Positions 28,352 to 38,677 are shown, numbered from the stretch's first letter. The stretch: 64,000 bases of DNA from Flavicella sp. (GCF_029238425.1 NZ_JAQWGB010000017.1:1-64000), one strand, 5' to 3'. Notes: generated from the letters alone by a model not told the origin. Numbers and translations: made by a program.

Positions 28352-28501
28352 TTATTTCTTAAAATGATCAAAAGGACTTTTTCGTTTTTCAACTTTAATA
28401 TATACAGCTGACATACCGCGATTTTCCATATTAAAAATAGATTTTAATGCAGTTGTCGTAGCTTTTAGTAATTGAGATATGTTTAAAAATTCTTTCATCA
28501 T
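28352..28501 (-). CDS. Small basic hypothetical protein (49 aa), not in the ORF track
   Basis: MMKEFLNISQLLKATTTALKSIFNMENRGMSAVYIKVEKRKSPFDHFKK*; -7 box TATATTTG at 28506-28513 and terminator at 28301-28328. Confidence 0.6.
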   Translation of the reverse strand: MMKEFLNISQLLKATTTALKSIFNMENRGMSAVYIKVEKRKSPFDHFKK

Positions 28502-28610
28502 AAAACAAATATATTAAATTAATTCTTTTAAACCCTATTGTCTTTGAAAATTTAACAAAATATAAACGTATGTTATGAGGTTTGTATTTTGATTGAGTAA
28601 CTTTAATCTT

Positions 28611-29213
28611 TTAAGCTAAAATATCAATAACGGTTTCATCTTTTATTTCATCATAAAATTTAGCATTGGTTACATACATATAAGGTACCAACCAAAGAAA
28701 ACCGATACCTAGTGTTAAGATACATAATAAAGCTAATCCTATATATCGAAGACATAAAAAGAAATATTTCATTTTATGACCATCCATCATTTTATAACTT
28801 TTCTTTAAAGCGTCTACTGCTGATATTTGATCATCTTCTGCTATAATAAAGTAAGTCATACTTAGCGCAATGGCAATAATAATTCCAGGAACGATGAATA
28901 AAATAGTACCTGCCACAATTAATAAAGTCATTAATATATAGGCTAAGAATGAATTTAAAAAGTTAGAAAAACCCGCAAATGAATCTTCAAATCTAGCTTC
29001 TTCATTCCTGGAAAGTTTTAATGCAAAAAGACTCAATCCTACCCCAAAAGGACCTGATATTATTACTGTTAAAAGAGGGGTTAATGGATAGGTTTCTGCA
29101 ATCGCTTGCGACCCACCAGAGAGTAAAAGGAACACTAAAAAAGTTCCAATTGCCAATCCCCATTTGTTTGCTAAAGCCTCTTTTGAGGATGTCATTAATT
29201 CTGAAATATTCAT
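28611..29213 (-). CDS. Multi-TM integral membrane protein (DUF975-like), hypothetical
   Basis: 'MNISELMTSSKEALANKWGLAIGTFLVFLLLSGG...', several TM helices, 'VDALKKSYKMMDGHKMKYF'; start trimmed to 29213. Confidence 0.75.
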   Translation of the reverse strand: MNISELMTSSKEALANKWGLAIGTFLVFLLLSGGSQAIAETYPLTPLLTVIISGPFGVGLSLFALKLSRNEEARFEDSFAGFSNFLNSFLAYILMTLLIVAGTILFIVPGIIIAIALSMTYFIIAEDDQISAVDALKKSYKMMDGHKMKYFFLCLRYIGLALLCILTLGIGFLWLVPYMYVTNAKFYDEIKDETVIDILA

Positions 29214-29235
29214 TTTAAATCTGTTTAATAATTGA

Positions 29236-29937
29236 TCAATCGTTTGGTGCCATAAATTTATACACAATACCGGCAAGTGCTGCTCCTACAATAGGGGCTA
29301 CCCAGAACAACCATAACTGTCCCATGGCTTCACCACCAACAAAAATAGCACTAGCAGTACTTCTAGCAGGATTTACTGATGTATTGGTAACAGGAATACT
29401 AATTAAGTGAATCAAAGTTAAAGCCAAACCAATTGCCATTCCTCCGAATCCTGGAGAGGCATTTTTATGCGTCGCTCCTAAGATTACGATTAAAAACATA
29501 AAGGTCATCACAACTTCAGTTACAAGTGCACCCATCATTCCAAAATTAACACCGTATACATTGGCATCATAAAAATTACTCGCAAAAGAGCCTGGTGCGG
29601 TTCCTACTCCTGAAAAATCAGGTGAACTACTTACAATAATAAATAAAATGGCTGCTCCTGCAATTCCACCCAATACTTGAGAAATTATATAAGGTAATAG
29701 GTCTTTCTTATCAAATCTACCTCCCAAAAACAATCCCACAGATACGGCAGGGTTAAAGTGTCCACCGGAAATATGACCTAAAGCATAAGCTCCAGTTAAT
29801 ACGGTCAAACCAAATGCAAGAGAAACTCCAACAAGTCCAATTCCAATTGTGTCAACACCAGCAGCGAGTACAGCACTACCACAGCCTCCTAACACGAGCC
29901 AAAATGTTCCAATAAATTCTGCTAATAATTTTTTCAT
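29236..29937 (-). CDS. aqpZ: Aquaporin (MIP family)
   Basis: 233 aa; two NPA motifs '[11 protein letters not shown]' and '[14 protein letters not shown]'. Confidence 0.95.
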   Translation of the reverse strand: MKKLLAEFIGTFWLVLGGCGSAVLAAGVDTIGIGLVGVSLAFGLTVLTGAYALGHISGGHFNPAVSVGLFLGGRFDKKDLLPYIISQVLGGIAGAAILFIIVSSSPDFSGVGTAPGSFASNFYDANVYGVNFGMMGALVTEVVMTFMFLIVILGATHKNASPGFGGMAIGLALTLIHLISIPVTNTSVNPARSTASAIFVGGEAMGQLWLFWVAPIVGAALAGIVYKFMAPND

Positions 29938-30166
29938 AAATTTAATTTTAAGTTAGTATTGTTGATTTTAGTTCATGAAAATATGCATTTATAACATAAT
30001 AAATGTGGTTAGTTTATAAACAGTCAACTGATTTTGGTTGATGGCAATTTTTAGAGTAATAACTGTAGTTTTTTATTTTCATGCTGCACTAATGTACAAA
30101 AAATTAGATTGTTTGGTTTTATTTCATAATGTCTGTGAAAAATTAAAACCTAGAAATCCTTTTTTC

Positions 30167-30174
30167 TATCTTTG
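30167..30174 (+). promoter_or_regulatory. -7 box TATCTTTG upstream of kdsB
   Basis: Exact TAnnTTTG match 37 bp before the ATG. Confidence 0.5.
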
Positions 30175-30210
30175 GTGTTTATTTTTAAACTTGAATTTTT
30201 ACGTACTACT

Positions 30211-30939
30211 ATGAAAGTTATTGCGATGATACCGGCTCGATATGGAGCCTCTAGATTTCCAGGAAAATTATTAAAAGACCTAGGAGGAGAACCCGTAATT
30301 GTAAGAACCTATCAAGCAGCTGTTCAAATAGGACTTTTTGATGATGTCTATGTGGTAACGGATAGTGAAATAATTAAAGAAAAAGTAGAATCGGCAGGAG
30401 GAAAGGTTTTTATGAGCCTCAAGAATCATGAAACCGGTTCTGATAGAATTGCAGAAGCAGCAGTGGATTTAGATGTTGATGTGGTTGTAAATGTTCAAGG
30501 AGATGAGCCTTTTACCAGAATGGAGCCTTTGAGAGATCTTATTGATGTTTTTAAAAAGGACCCTGATCATAAAATAGATTTAGCATCATTGGTGCATCCT
30601 ATGGATCAATGGGAAGAGATAGAAAACCCTAACAATGTAAAAGTTGTGATGGATTCTTTTAATTGTGTGATGTATTTTTCTAGGTCCCCAATTCCTTATC
30701 CACAGAATAAAGAAATTGATACAACTTACTATAAGCATATTGGAATATATGCGTTTAGAAAATCGGCATTGACTTCTTTTACAGAAATGCCTATGCAACA
30801 AAATGAAGCTACCGAGAAATTAGAAGGAATTCGATTCTTAGAATATGGTAAAAAAATTAAAATGGTTGAAACACCTTTTAAAGTAATAGGTATTGATACT
30901 GAAGAAGATTTGATAAAGGCAAATGAATTATGGAAATAG
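30211..30939 (+). CDS. kdsB: 3-deoxy-manno-octulosonate cytidylyltransferase
   Basis: 'MKVIAMIPARYGASRFPGKLL', 'VVNVQGDEPF', 'EKLEGIRFLEYGKKIKMVE'; start trimmed to 30211. Confidence 0.95.
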   Translation: MKVIAMIPARYGASRFPGKLLKDLGGEPVIVRTYQAAVQIGLFDDVYVVTDSEIIKEKVESAGGKVFMSLKNHETGSDRIAEAAVDLDVDVVVNVQGDEPFTRMEPLRDLIDVFKKDPDHKIDLASLVHPMDQWEEIENPNNVKVVMDSFNCVMYFSRSPIPYPQNKEIDTTYYKHIGIYAFRKSALTSFTEMPMQQNEATEKLEGIRFLEYGKKIKMVETPFKVIGIDTEEDLIKANELWK

Positions 30940-31634
30940 ACTTTGATAAAATAAAAGTGATTGCTTTTGATGCGGACGATACACTGTGGGTAAATGAACC
31001 TTATTTTAGAGAAGCAGAGCACGAGGTAGCCCGACTTTTATCTGCCTATGAAACTGAAAACAAAATCAATCAAGAATTGTATAGAGTAGAGATAGCCAAC
31101 TTAAAGCATTATGGTTATGGTGTAAAGGCTTTTATTTTATCGATGGTGGAGTTGGCAGTTGAGATTTCCAATCAAAAAGTACCGGCAAAAGTAATTGATG
31201 AAATTTTGGGGATTGGAAAGGATATGCTTCAAAAACCAATTGAATTATTGGATGGAGTAGAAGAGGTGTTAAAAGAACTTCAAGGAAAATACAGATTGAT
31301 TGTGGCCACCAAAGGAGACCTACTGGATCAGGAGAGAAAATTAGAAAAATCAGGTTTGCTAAAATATTTTCATCATGTGGAGGTAATGAGCGATAAAAAA
31401 GAATCTGATTATGTAAAAATTGTAAATCATTTGGATATTGAATGCGAAGCGTTTTTAATGATCGGAAACTCTTTAAAATCTGATATACTACCTTTAGTTG
31501 AAATAGGTGCTTCAGCGATTCATATCCCGTATCATACAACTTGGTTACATGAACAAGTAAATGAATTAGAGTGTTCAAAAGAGTCCTATAAAACCTTTAA
31601 AAACATTAAAGAATTGATAGCGATTGCTCAATGA
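30930..31634 (+). CDS. HAD family hydrolase
   Basis: 'VIAFDADDTLWVNEPYF', 'LIVATKGD', 'MIGNSLKSDILP'; overlaps kdsB by 10 bp. Confidence 0.92.
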   Translation: MEIDFDKIKVIAFDADDTLWVNEPYFREAEHEVARLLSAYETENKINQELYRVEIANLKHYGYGVKAFILSMVELAVEISNQKVPAKVIDEILGIGKDMLQKPIELLDGVEEVLKELQGKYRLIVATKGDLLDQERKLEKSGLLKYFHHVEVMSDKKESDYVKIVNHLDIECEAFLMIGNSLKSDILPLVEIGASAIHIPYHTTWLHEQVNELECSKESYKTFKNIKELIAIAQ

Positions 31635-31677
31635 GGTATCTTAACTTGTTTATAACATCTAATCCGTTATAATTGAC

Positions 31678-31685
31678 TAAATTTG
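31678..31685 (+). promoter_or_regulatory. -7 box TAAATTTG
   Basis: TAnnTTTG match 22 bp before the ATG at 31708. Confidence 0.45.
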
Positions 31686-31707
31686 CATCAAATAAAAAAA
31701 GAAAATA

Positions 31708-31974
31708 ATGGCAGCAATTAAAAATTTAAAGAAAGATATCCATAATACTTTAGGAGATCTTATTGAAGCATGTTACGTATGGGAGTTTAACAATGAAGGT
31801 GCAGATGCTTCAAAGACTCAAGAAATTATTGATGAAGCAATTTCTTCTTTTGATACTTTAATGGATAAAATTCATGTAAAAAATGTTGAAAGTAAAAAAG
31901 CACATTTTTCATCTATTAAGGCAGAATTAGAGACTGTTGCAACAGGATTGGTCGCAAAAATAAATGCTTTATAA
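31708..31974 (+). CDS. Small helical hypothetical protein
   Basis: 88 aa with promoter box and terminator; coding-like composition. Confidence 0.75.
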   Translation: MAAIKNLKKDIHNTLGDLIEACYVWEFNNEGADASKTQEIIDEAISSFDTLMDKIHVKNVESKKAHFSSIKAELETVATGLVAKINAL

Positions 31975-32004
31975 AAGAAGTAATGTTAACAAATGTTAAA
32001 AGAC

Positions 32005-32032
32005 TGCTAGATGAAACATCTAGCATTTTTTT
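32005..32032 (+). terminator. Terminator
   Basis: TGCTAGATG aaa CATCTAGCA + T tract. Confidence 0.88.
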
Positions 32033-32078
32033 TGAGTATATTTGATGTGTTGAAAAAGTATTACCTAAAAAAAAATAA

Positions 32079-32273
32079 ATGTCAAGAGCAGTATTTGATT
32101 ATACTAAAGAAATATTAGAAAAAGTAAGTTTTAATTCAGAGTTATTTCATAAGGAATTAGAAAAAGCAATTAAAAAATTGTTTCCCCATGAAATAGAAGA
32201 ATTAAAGATATGGTTGAACAGTTTTACGGTAGATCGACCAGAGTTAAGAGATTGCTTAGAACTAGTAGTATAA
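32079..32273 (+). CDS. Small hypothetical protein
   Basis: 64 aa, coding-like, followed immediately by terminator at 32274. Confidence 0.65.
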   Translation: MSRAVFDYTKEILEKVSFNSELFHKELEKAIKKLFPHEIEELKIWLNSFTVDRPELRDCLELVV

Positions 32274-32305
32274 AAAAAGCCTGTAGAATTTTCTACAGGC
32301 TTTTT
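32274..32305. terminator. Bidirectional terminator
   Basis: AAAAAGCCTGTAGAA tt TTCTACAGGCTTTTT. Confidence 0.9.
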
Positions 32306-32310
32306 TAGTA

Positions 32311-33255
32311 TTATTTTTTCTTAGCGATTGGACTGATAATTTTTACGTCATTGAAAGAAATGGCACCTCTTACAATGCCATCTATTGTTGTTTTTAAAGC
32401 TTCAATCAACTGCATTTTTAATTGAGATTTATGATATAGCAAACTTACTTCTCTTGCCGGTACAGGTTTTTCAAATTCTCTTAAAAGAGTTTTGTCTTCA
32501 GAGGATAAATCCAAACTATGTAAATAAGGAAGCAGTGTCATCCCTAAATTTTCTTTCGCTAATTTGATCAATGTATCAAAACTTCCACTTTCTAGTCGAA
32601 AGGACTTCGCGTTGGCAGAATTGAAAGAACTACACATGTTTAAAATACTTTCTTTAAAACAATGTCCATCTTTTAGTAGTAAAATATCATCAGCATCCAA
32701 CTCATCTACACATAATAACTTGTTTTTGGACAGCTTATGCGAATTAGGAACAAATCCAACAAAGGGTTCGTAGTACAAGGGTTTTTCTTTGATACTTGGA
32801 TTTTCTAAAGGAGTTGCTGCAATTGCGGCATCTATATGTCCATCGGTTAATTTTTTGATACACTCTTCAGTAGTCAATTCTTCAATTTGAAGATTTACTT
32901 TTGGGTGTCTGTTGTTAAATGTTTTAAGAAACATGGGCAACAGTGTGGGCATGATAGTAGGAATGATGGCGATTTTAAATTCACCACCTATATATCCTTT
33001 CTGCTGATCTACTATATCATTTATCCTATTGCTTTCTTCAACAATCGTTTTTGCTTGAAAAACTATTTTTTCACCTATTTCTGTTAAGGATATTGGCTTT
33101 TTTGCTCTGTTAAATATGACAACATCAAGCTCGTCTTCTAACTTTTGTATTTGCATACTTAAAGTAGGCTGTGTTACAAAACAGTGCTCAGAGGCAACGG
33201 TAAAGTTTTTGTGTTCGGCAACAGCTAGTATATACTTTAATTGTGTAATAGTCAT
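32311..33255 (-). CDS. oxyR: LysR family hydrogen peroxide-inducible regulator
   Basis: 314 aa; 'MTITQLKYILAVAEHKNFTVASEHCFVTQPTLSMQIQKLEDEL', central 'GHCFKESILNMC' resembling the OxyR redox Cys pair. Confidence 0.9.
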   Translation of the reverse strand: MTITQLKYILAVAEHKNFTVASEHCFVTQPTLSMQIQKLEDELDVVIFNRAKKPISLTEIGEKIVFQAKTIVEESNRINDIVDQQKGYIGGEFKIAIIPTIMPTLLPMFLKTFNNRHPKVNLQIEELTTEECIKKLTDGHIDAAIAATPLENPSIKEKPLYYEPFVGFVPNSHKLSKNKLLCVDELDADDILLLKDGHCFKESILNMCSSFNSANAKSFRLESGSFDTLIKLAKENLGMTLLPYLHSLDLSSEDKTLLREFEKPVPAREVSLLYHKSQLKMQLIEALKTTIDGIVRGAISFNDVKIISPIAKKK

Positions 33256-33285
33256 AGTATCATTATTTGCGATAAAAATAATAAA

Positions 33286-33330
33286 AACTATTGGTTTTCT
33301 CTATATTAAAAAATAAAAATATAGATAGTT
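33286..33330 (-). promoter_or_regulatory. Nested inverted repeats upstream of oxyR (operator candidate)
   Basis: AACTAT (33286-33291)/ATAGTT (33325-33330) and CTATATT (33301-33307)/AATATAG (33318-33324). Confidence 0.4.
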
Positions 33331-33363
33331 GACTGTCAATGATGTTGATTGAAAATTAGTGGA

Positions 33364-34179
33364 TTAGCTCTTTGTTTGCCAGAACTCTCTTTGCTTGTTA
33401 AGTTCATCCTCTTGTTTTTTATATTCCTCAACAGAAATAACTTTTAAGAAAGATGGATGTTGCTCAATGGCCATTTCAATTTGTTTTACAATATCATCAA
33501 AAGAATCATTTTCATAATCTATTTGAAGTGGTTTTTTGATCACCATACTTTGTAAAACACCTCGCTTTTTAATAAGAAGACCTTTTTTATCGAAAGAACG
33601 TCTAAACCCATCAATAACGATTGGAATAACGATAGGTTTGTATGTTTTTATAATATGTGAAGTACCTCTTCTAATAGGGTTGAAAGGTTTTGTAGTTCCC
33701 TGAGGGAATGTTATCACCCAACCGTCATTTAAGGCAGTTCCTATATTGCTAATATCAGACATCTTTACTTGTCTTTTTACATCCTTACCTTCACTTCTCC
33801 AAGTTCTTTGAATAGATACAGATCCCATATATGCAAAAATCTTTGGAAGAATTCCTGCTTTCATTGTTTCAGCCGCAGCTATATAGTACATGTTTAATTT
33901 GGGATTCCAAATATAACCGATATTGTTGATGGTGTCTACCCGTCCTTTTAAAGAAGCATTAAATACATGGTACATAGCAGCTACATCAGCAAAATACGTT
34001 TGATGATTTGCTACAAATAAAACGTTTGAATCCGGTAAGTCTCTAATTATTTCAGATCCTTCGATCTGTAATTTATTAAACTTATTATACCTTCTATGAG
34101 AAACTACTCCTACAATTCTGATGAGCCATTTTTTTAAGAATAAAATATGACCAAAAGGATTTTTTTTAATGAATTTCAT
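33364..34179 (-). CDS. 1-acyl-sn-glycerol-3-phosphate acyltransferase family protein
   Basis: 'NVLFVANHQTYFADVA' (HX4D-like NHQTYFAD), 'ITFPQGTTKPFNPIRRGT'. Confidence 0.88.
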   Translation of the reverse strand: MKFIKKNPFGHILFLKKWLIRIVGVVSHRRYNKFNKLQIEGSEIIRDLPDSNVLFVANHQTYFADVAAMYHVFNASLKGRVDTINNIGYIWNPKLNMYYIAAAETMKAGILPKIFAYMGSVSIQRTWRSEGKDVKRQVKMSDISNIGTALNDGWVITFPQGTTKPFNPIRRGTSHIIKTYKPIVIPIVIDGFRRSFDKKGLLIKKRGVLQSMVIKKPLQIDYENDSFDDIVKQIEMAIEQHPSFLKVISVEEYKKQEDELNKQREFWQTKS

Positions 34180-34230
34180 TTAGAAGTGTTTAGTTTTTAG
34201 TGGCAACAAATTTACAAAAAGAAATGGTTT

Positions 34231-34863
34231 TTATAGCCTTTTTATAAGTTCTTTAATCTCGCTGATTATCATGGCAGTAGCTCCCCAAACCATTTGATTG
34301 TCAAAATTAAAATAGGGAATTTCCACGTTTTTTGCATAAAATGTCTTTTTTGTGTCAATGGCTAGAAAAGAGTCATCTAAAAGATGTTTTAGGGGGACTT
34401 CAATCATTTTTTCAACCTCATGATTTTTTATAAAATCTAGTTTGTTTTTAGCAATTCCAATAAAGGGTGTTACCAAAAAATTACTTGGAGGAATATAGAC
34501 TTCTGTGATTTCACGTATGGTTTCTATTTCGGTAGGTTCAATGCCAATTTCTTCAAATGTCTCTCTTAAGGCTGTTTCTTCAAGGTTTTTATCATTTATT
34601 TCTCTTTTACCCCCAGGAAAACTTACTTGGGAAGAATGCGTTCCAGAATAATTTGGTCGTAAGGTCAATGCCAAACAGGTTTCTCCATTTTTATTAGGAT
34701 AAAATAATGCCAAAACAGCTGCTTTTTTTGCTTCGTCCAACACAGTTTTTTTAGGAGTTAAAACCCTTCTTTCATCCGGAACCATAAGATTCTGGTCTTC
34801 GGTCCCTCCTAATTGCGTGTTTTTTAAAAGACCCTTTAGATTGAGGAAAGTACTGTGTTGCAT
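34231..34863 (-). CDS. NUDIX hydrolase (CoA pyrophosphatase-like)
   Basis: 'SFPGGKREINDKNLEETALRETFEEIGI' Nudix box plus UPF0035-like 'HSSQVSFPGGK'. Confidence 0.93.
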   Translation of the reverse strand: MQHSTFLNLKGLLKNTQLGGTEDQNLMVPDERRVLTPKKTVLDEAKKAAVLALFYPNKNGETCLALTLRPNYSGTHSSQVSFPGGKREINDKNLEETALRETFEEIGIEPTEIETIREITEVYIPPSNFLVTPFIGIAKNKLDFIKNHEVEKMIEVPLKHLLDDSFLAIDTKKTFYAKNVEIPYFNFDNQMVWGATAMIISEIKELIKRL

Positions 34864-34980
34864 ATGCCTACTTGATTTGAATAGCTAAAGCTACAAATTT
34901 TATTACTGTTTTTACCTTTTTTTGTAAGTACTGTAGCTTTGGTTACACTAAGTTTATATGGAATTAAATAATTTTGTGTG

Positions 34981-35529
34981 ATGAAACAATTTGTAAAGAA
35001 GCAATGGAGTAATATTATTTTTGTAATCCTAATTATTTTACTTCTAAATCCAAGTTCAAAAGAGTGGTTTATAAAAACGATTTCTTTTTCTCCTTCTTTG
35101 GATTCTAAAGTCGTTGCTGTTCAAAATGCGAGTTGGGAGTTAAAAGGATTAAATACGGATAATATAAATTTAGCAGATTTTTCAGGAAAGGTTGTTTTCG
35201 TGAATTTTTGGGCTACATGGTGTCCACCTTGTCGTGCTGAAATGCCAGCGATTCAAAATTTGTATGATGCTTATAAAAATGAAGTGGTATTTTTATTTGT
35301 AACGAATGAATCCTTGGTAAAAGTGGAACCTTTTTTAAAAAAATATAACTACGATTTACCAGTTTACAATAGTCTCACTAGAATTCCTTTGGAATTGAAT
35401 ACCACCAACAGCATACCTGCAACCTATATCATAAATAAGAAAGGTGACATTGTGTTAAATAAAACAGGAGCGGCAAATTGGGACAGTTCTAAAAGTTTTC
35501 AAATGATAGATGCCCTATTATCTGAATAA
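34981..35529 (+). CDS. TlpA family thiol-disulfide oxidoreductase
   Basis: 'VVFVNFWATWCPPCRAEMPAIQNLY'. Confidence 0.95.
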   Translation: MKQFVKKQWSNIIFVILIILLLNPSSKEWFIKTISFSPSLDSKVVAVQNASWELKGLNTDNINLADFSGKVVFVNFWATWCPPCRAEMPAIQNLYDAYKNEVVFLFVTNESLVKVEPFLKKYNYDLPVYNSLTRIPLELNTTNSIPATYIINKKGDIVLNKTGAANWDSSKSFQMIDALLSE

Positions 35530-35530
35530 G

Positions 35531-36220
35531 TTATTTGTCTCGAGCGATAGAAAGTGTTGCTTTGGCGCCAGTAGCCAAATTCCATTGATTGGATGATAAT
35601 ACTCTTCCACCTTCATCAAAAACCATAAATGCTGCTGTATTTGGACCGGAAGAACCTTGGTTAAGTGCTACAAACGACAAAGTATTTAATCCTTCTACTA
35701 GATTGATCGTGAACTGCTGGTAACTATTTGTCAACTCAATATAACGAACTCTGGTTTCTCCATTTACAACGATAGAAACGACATCTCCATCAGCATAAGA
35801 AAAATCCCTACAAATAATTGTTACATATTCACTCTGTGTGCTAAATCCACCTAAATCTTTGTCAATAATAGGCATTCGATTAGAAATGGCATCCATTTCA
35901 GCTTTTACTCTCTGTTTGTAAAATTTTTCCTTATCAATAATCCCTTTTTGCTGTAAATATTTTAATTCTTGATTTGCAATTTGTTGCAGCATGATTCTGT
36001 TCAAGGCAGCTTCAAATTTGTCGGCCTCATTTTCAGGGTTAATAAATTCAAAAGTGTCATTAGGACTATTCGGGATAGAGGGAATGATAAAATCCTTATC
36101 ACTATCCAAACTACCCGGACGCATTGTTTCTATTTGTGCACTAACTCTTGAAGTAACAAGAAAAAGTGTACAAAATATGATTGCGGTACAACTGCGATTC
36201 CAAAGATTTGATTTTTTCAT
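35531..36220 (-). CDS. Secreted hypothetical protein
   Basis: 229 aa, signal peptide 'AIIFCTLFLVTSRVSAQ'. Confidence 0.75.
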   Translation of the reverse strand: MKKSNLWNRSCTAIIFCTLFLVTSRVSAQIETMRPGSLDSDKDFIIPSIPNSPNDTFEFINPENEADKFEAALNRIMLQQIANQELKYLQQKGIIDKEKFYKQRVKAEMDAISNRMPIIDKDLGGFSTQSEYVTIICRDFSYADGDVVSIVVNGETRVRYIELTNSYQQFTINLVEGLNTLSFVALNQGSSGPNTAAFMVFDEGGRVLSSNQWNLATGAKATLSIARDK

Positions 36221-36385
36221 TTGTGTTACAAAATTAGGGTTTTGTATTCTTTTAGTCGTTAATTAAATCAAAATATTTGTTTAGAAAATCGTTGAAAACT
36301 CCTTTTTATAGTACGTTAGTTTTATTTTCTAATTAAAAATAGTTGTGTAAGTTTGTGTCCTCCCGCTATAAAAATCTAGAATTTT

Positions 36386-38677
36386 ATGAAAGTATGTATT
36401 GCCGAGAAACCGAGTGTTGCTAGAGAGATTGCTACTATATTAGGAGCAAATCAAAGACATGATGGTTATTTTGAAGGAAATGGATACCAAATTACATGGA
36501 CTTTTGGTCATTTGTGTACTTTATTTACACCGGATGATTACAAGCCACACTGGAAACGTTGGGATTTGAATACGTTGCCCATGTTGCCGGAGAAATTTGA
36601 TATAAAATTGACGAGTAACGATGGTGTTCAAAAACAATTCAATACGATTAAATCCTTATTTGATAAAGCGGATGTTGTGATCAATTGTGGGGATGCTGGT
36701 CAAGAAGGTGAATTGATTCAAAGATGGGTGATCAAACAAGCTAATTATACTGGAAGGGTAGATAGACTTTGGATTTCTTCCTTAACTCCTGAAGCCATAA
36801 AAGAAGGTTTTGAAAATTTGAAAAATGGGGAGGATTACGATAATTTATATTATGCGGGGAGTTCAAGAGCGATAGGAGATTGGTTGCTTGGGATGAATGC
36901 AACTCGCTTGTATACGCTTCGTTATGGTGCTCAAAAACAGGTTCTTTCTGTTGGTAGAGTGCAAACACCAACTTTAGCGATGTTGGTGAATAGGTATAAA
37001 GAAATACTTTATTTTCAACCGAAGCCTTATTGGGAGCTACAAACCGAATATAGAAATACTGTTTTTAATAACGAACAAGGAAAGTTTCTGAAAAAAGAAG
37101 ATGGTGAGGCATCTTTAAACCTTGTAAAAGATGCTCCTTTTGAAATTACTTCCGTTACAAAGAAGAAGGGAAAAGAATATGCTCCAAAATTATTTGATTT
37201 GACAGGTTTACAGGTTTACTGTAACACAAAGTTTGGGTATACAGCAGATCAAACCTTGAAAATCATTCAAAAATTATATGAGCAAAAATTAGTCACCTAT
37301 CCTAGAGTAGATACCACATTTTTACCTGATGATATTTTTCCGAAAGTACCAGGGATTCTTGGAAAATTAACGCAATACGCTGAGTTGACAGGACCGCTTA
37401 GAGGGCAACCTTTGAAGAAATCAAAAAAGGTGTTTGATTCGAAAAAAGTAACGGATCACCATGCAATTATTCCTACAGGTATGGAGAGTCATTTAGGGGA
37501 ACACGATCAAAATGTATATGATATTATTACACGAAGATTTATTGCTGTTTTTTACCCAGAGTGTGAAGTATCGAATACGGCAGTCATTGGAGAAGCTGCA
37601 AAAGTTAGTTTTAAAGCAACTGGAAAAGAAATAATTTCTGAAGGTTGGAGAACTGTTTTTTCTAGTACAAAGTCAAAAACGGCGAATAAAGATGAGGTGT
37701 TGATGCCAACTTTTGTAAAAGGTGAGTCGGGACCCCATAGCCCTTCTTTTAATGAAAAAACTACAAAGCCTCCTAAGAATTATTCCGAAGCAACACTATT
37801 AAGAGCAATGGAAACCGCAGGAAAACAAGTGGAGGATGATGAACTGAGAGATTTGATGAAGGCCAATGGAATTGGTAGACCCTCTACCAGAGCGAATATT
37901 ATAGAAACTCTTTTCAGAAGAAAATATATAGAGAGAAATAAAAAACAAATTCTTCCTACACAAATGGGAATTCAGTTGATTGATACTATTCAAAATGAAT
38001 TATTGAAATCGGCTGAGTTAACCGGACAATGGGAAAAGCAATTGAAAGAGATTGAAGAAGGCAATTATAGTGCAGGGCAGTTTATCAATAATATGAAAAA
38101 AATGGTAGACGATTTGGTGGTAGAAGTGCGTATGGAAAAAAATACCAGACGTTTTTCTGCAGAACAAACACCATTGCCAAAAGCAACCAAAAAAGTTAGT
38201 AAAAGTGATGTGTCTGGAAGCGATTGTCCTAAATGCAAAAAAGGGAAATTATTAAAAGGGACTAGTGCTTATGGTTGTTCTGAATACAAAGCAGGTTGTA
38301 CCTTTAGACTTCCCTTTGAGTTTTTAGGGAAAAAAGTGTCAGTCAATCAGTTTAAAAGACTTTTATCGAAAGGAGAGACCGTTGTTTTAAAAGGTTTTAA
38401 AAAAGAAGGTTCCAAAATTAATGGTGCTATCGGTTTTGACGAGAATCATCAATTAATATTAAAGCCTGAAGAATCTAAGAGGTATGCAAAGTCAGGAGCT
38501 TTGATTTGTCCGAAATGTAAAAAAGGGGAAGTCATTAAGGGAAGTTCTTCATATGGTTGTTCAGCTTATAAAGACGGTTGTGATTATCGCTATACTTTTG
38601 ATGCAATTCGAAGCAATGCCTCAGGTAAAACCATGACAAAAGAACTAGTTGAAGAACTTTTGATAAAAGGAATGTGA
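36386..38677 (+). CDS. topB: DNA topoisomerase III (type IA)
   Basis: 'MKVCIAEKPSVAREIATILGA', 'DAGQEGELIQRWV', 'VSVGRVQTPTLAMLV', two C-terminal zinc-ribbon repeats 'CPKCKKGKLLKGTSAYGCSEYKAGC'. Confidence 0.96.
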   Translation: MKVCIAEKPSVAREIATILGANQRHDGYFEGNGYQITWTFGHLCTLFTPDDYKPHWKRWDLNTLPMLPEKFDIKLTSNDGVQKQFNTIKSLFDKADVVINCGDAGQEGELIQRWVIKQANYTGRVDRLWISSLTPEAIKEGFENLKNGEDYDNLYYAGSSRAIGDWLLGMNATRLYTLRYGAQKQVLSVGRVQTPTLAMLVNRYKEILYFQPKPYWELQTEYRNTVFNNEQGKFLKKEDGEASLNLVKDAPFEITSVTKKKGKEYAPKLFDLTGLQVYCNTKFGYTADQTLKIIQKLYEQKLVTYPRVDTTFLPDDIFPKVPGILGKLTQYAELTGPLRGQPLKKSKKVFDSKKVTDHHAIIPTGMESHLGEHDQNVYDIITRRFIAVFYPECEVSNTAVIGEAAKVSFKATGKEIISEGWRTVFSSTKSKTANKDEVLMPTFVKGESGPHSPSFNEKTTKPPKNYSEATLLRAMETAGKQVEDDELRDLMKANGIGRPSTRANIIETLFRRKYIERNKKQILPTQMGIQLIDTIQNELLKSAELTGQWEKQLKEIEEGNYSAGQFINNMKKMVDDLVVEVRMEKNTRRFSAEQTPLPKATKKVSKSDVSGSDCPKCKKGKLLKGTSAYGCSEYKAGCTFRLPFEFLGKKVSVNQFKRLLSKGETVVLKGFKKEGSKINGAIGFDENHQLILKPEESKRYAKSGALICPKCKKGEVIKGSSSYGCSAYKDGCDYRYTFDAIRSNASGKTMTKELVEELLIKGM

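Noticed and set aside
31132-31578. 148-aa antisense ORF in the HAD hydrolase gene
   Set aside because: Fully opposite a conserved HAD gene; no domain features.
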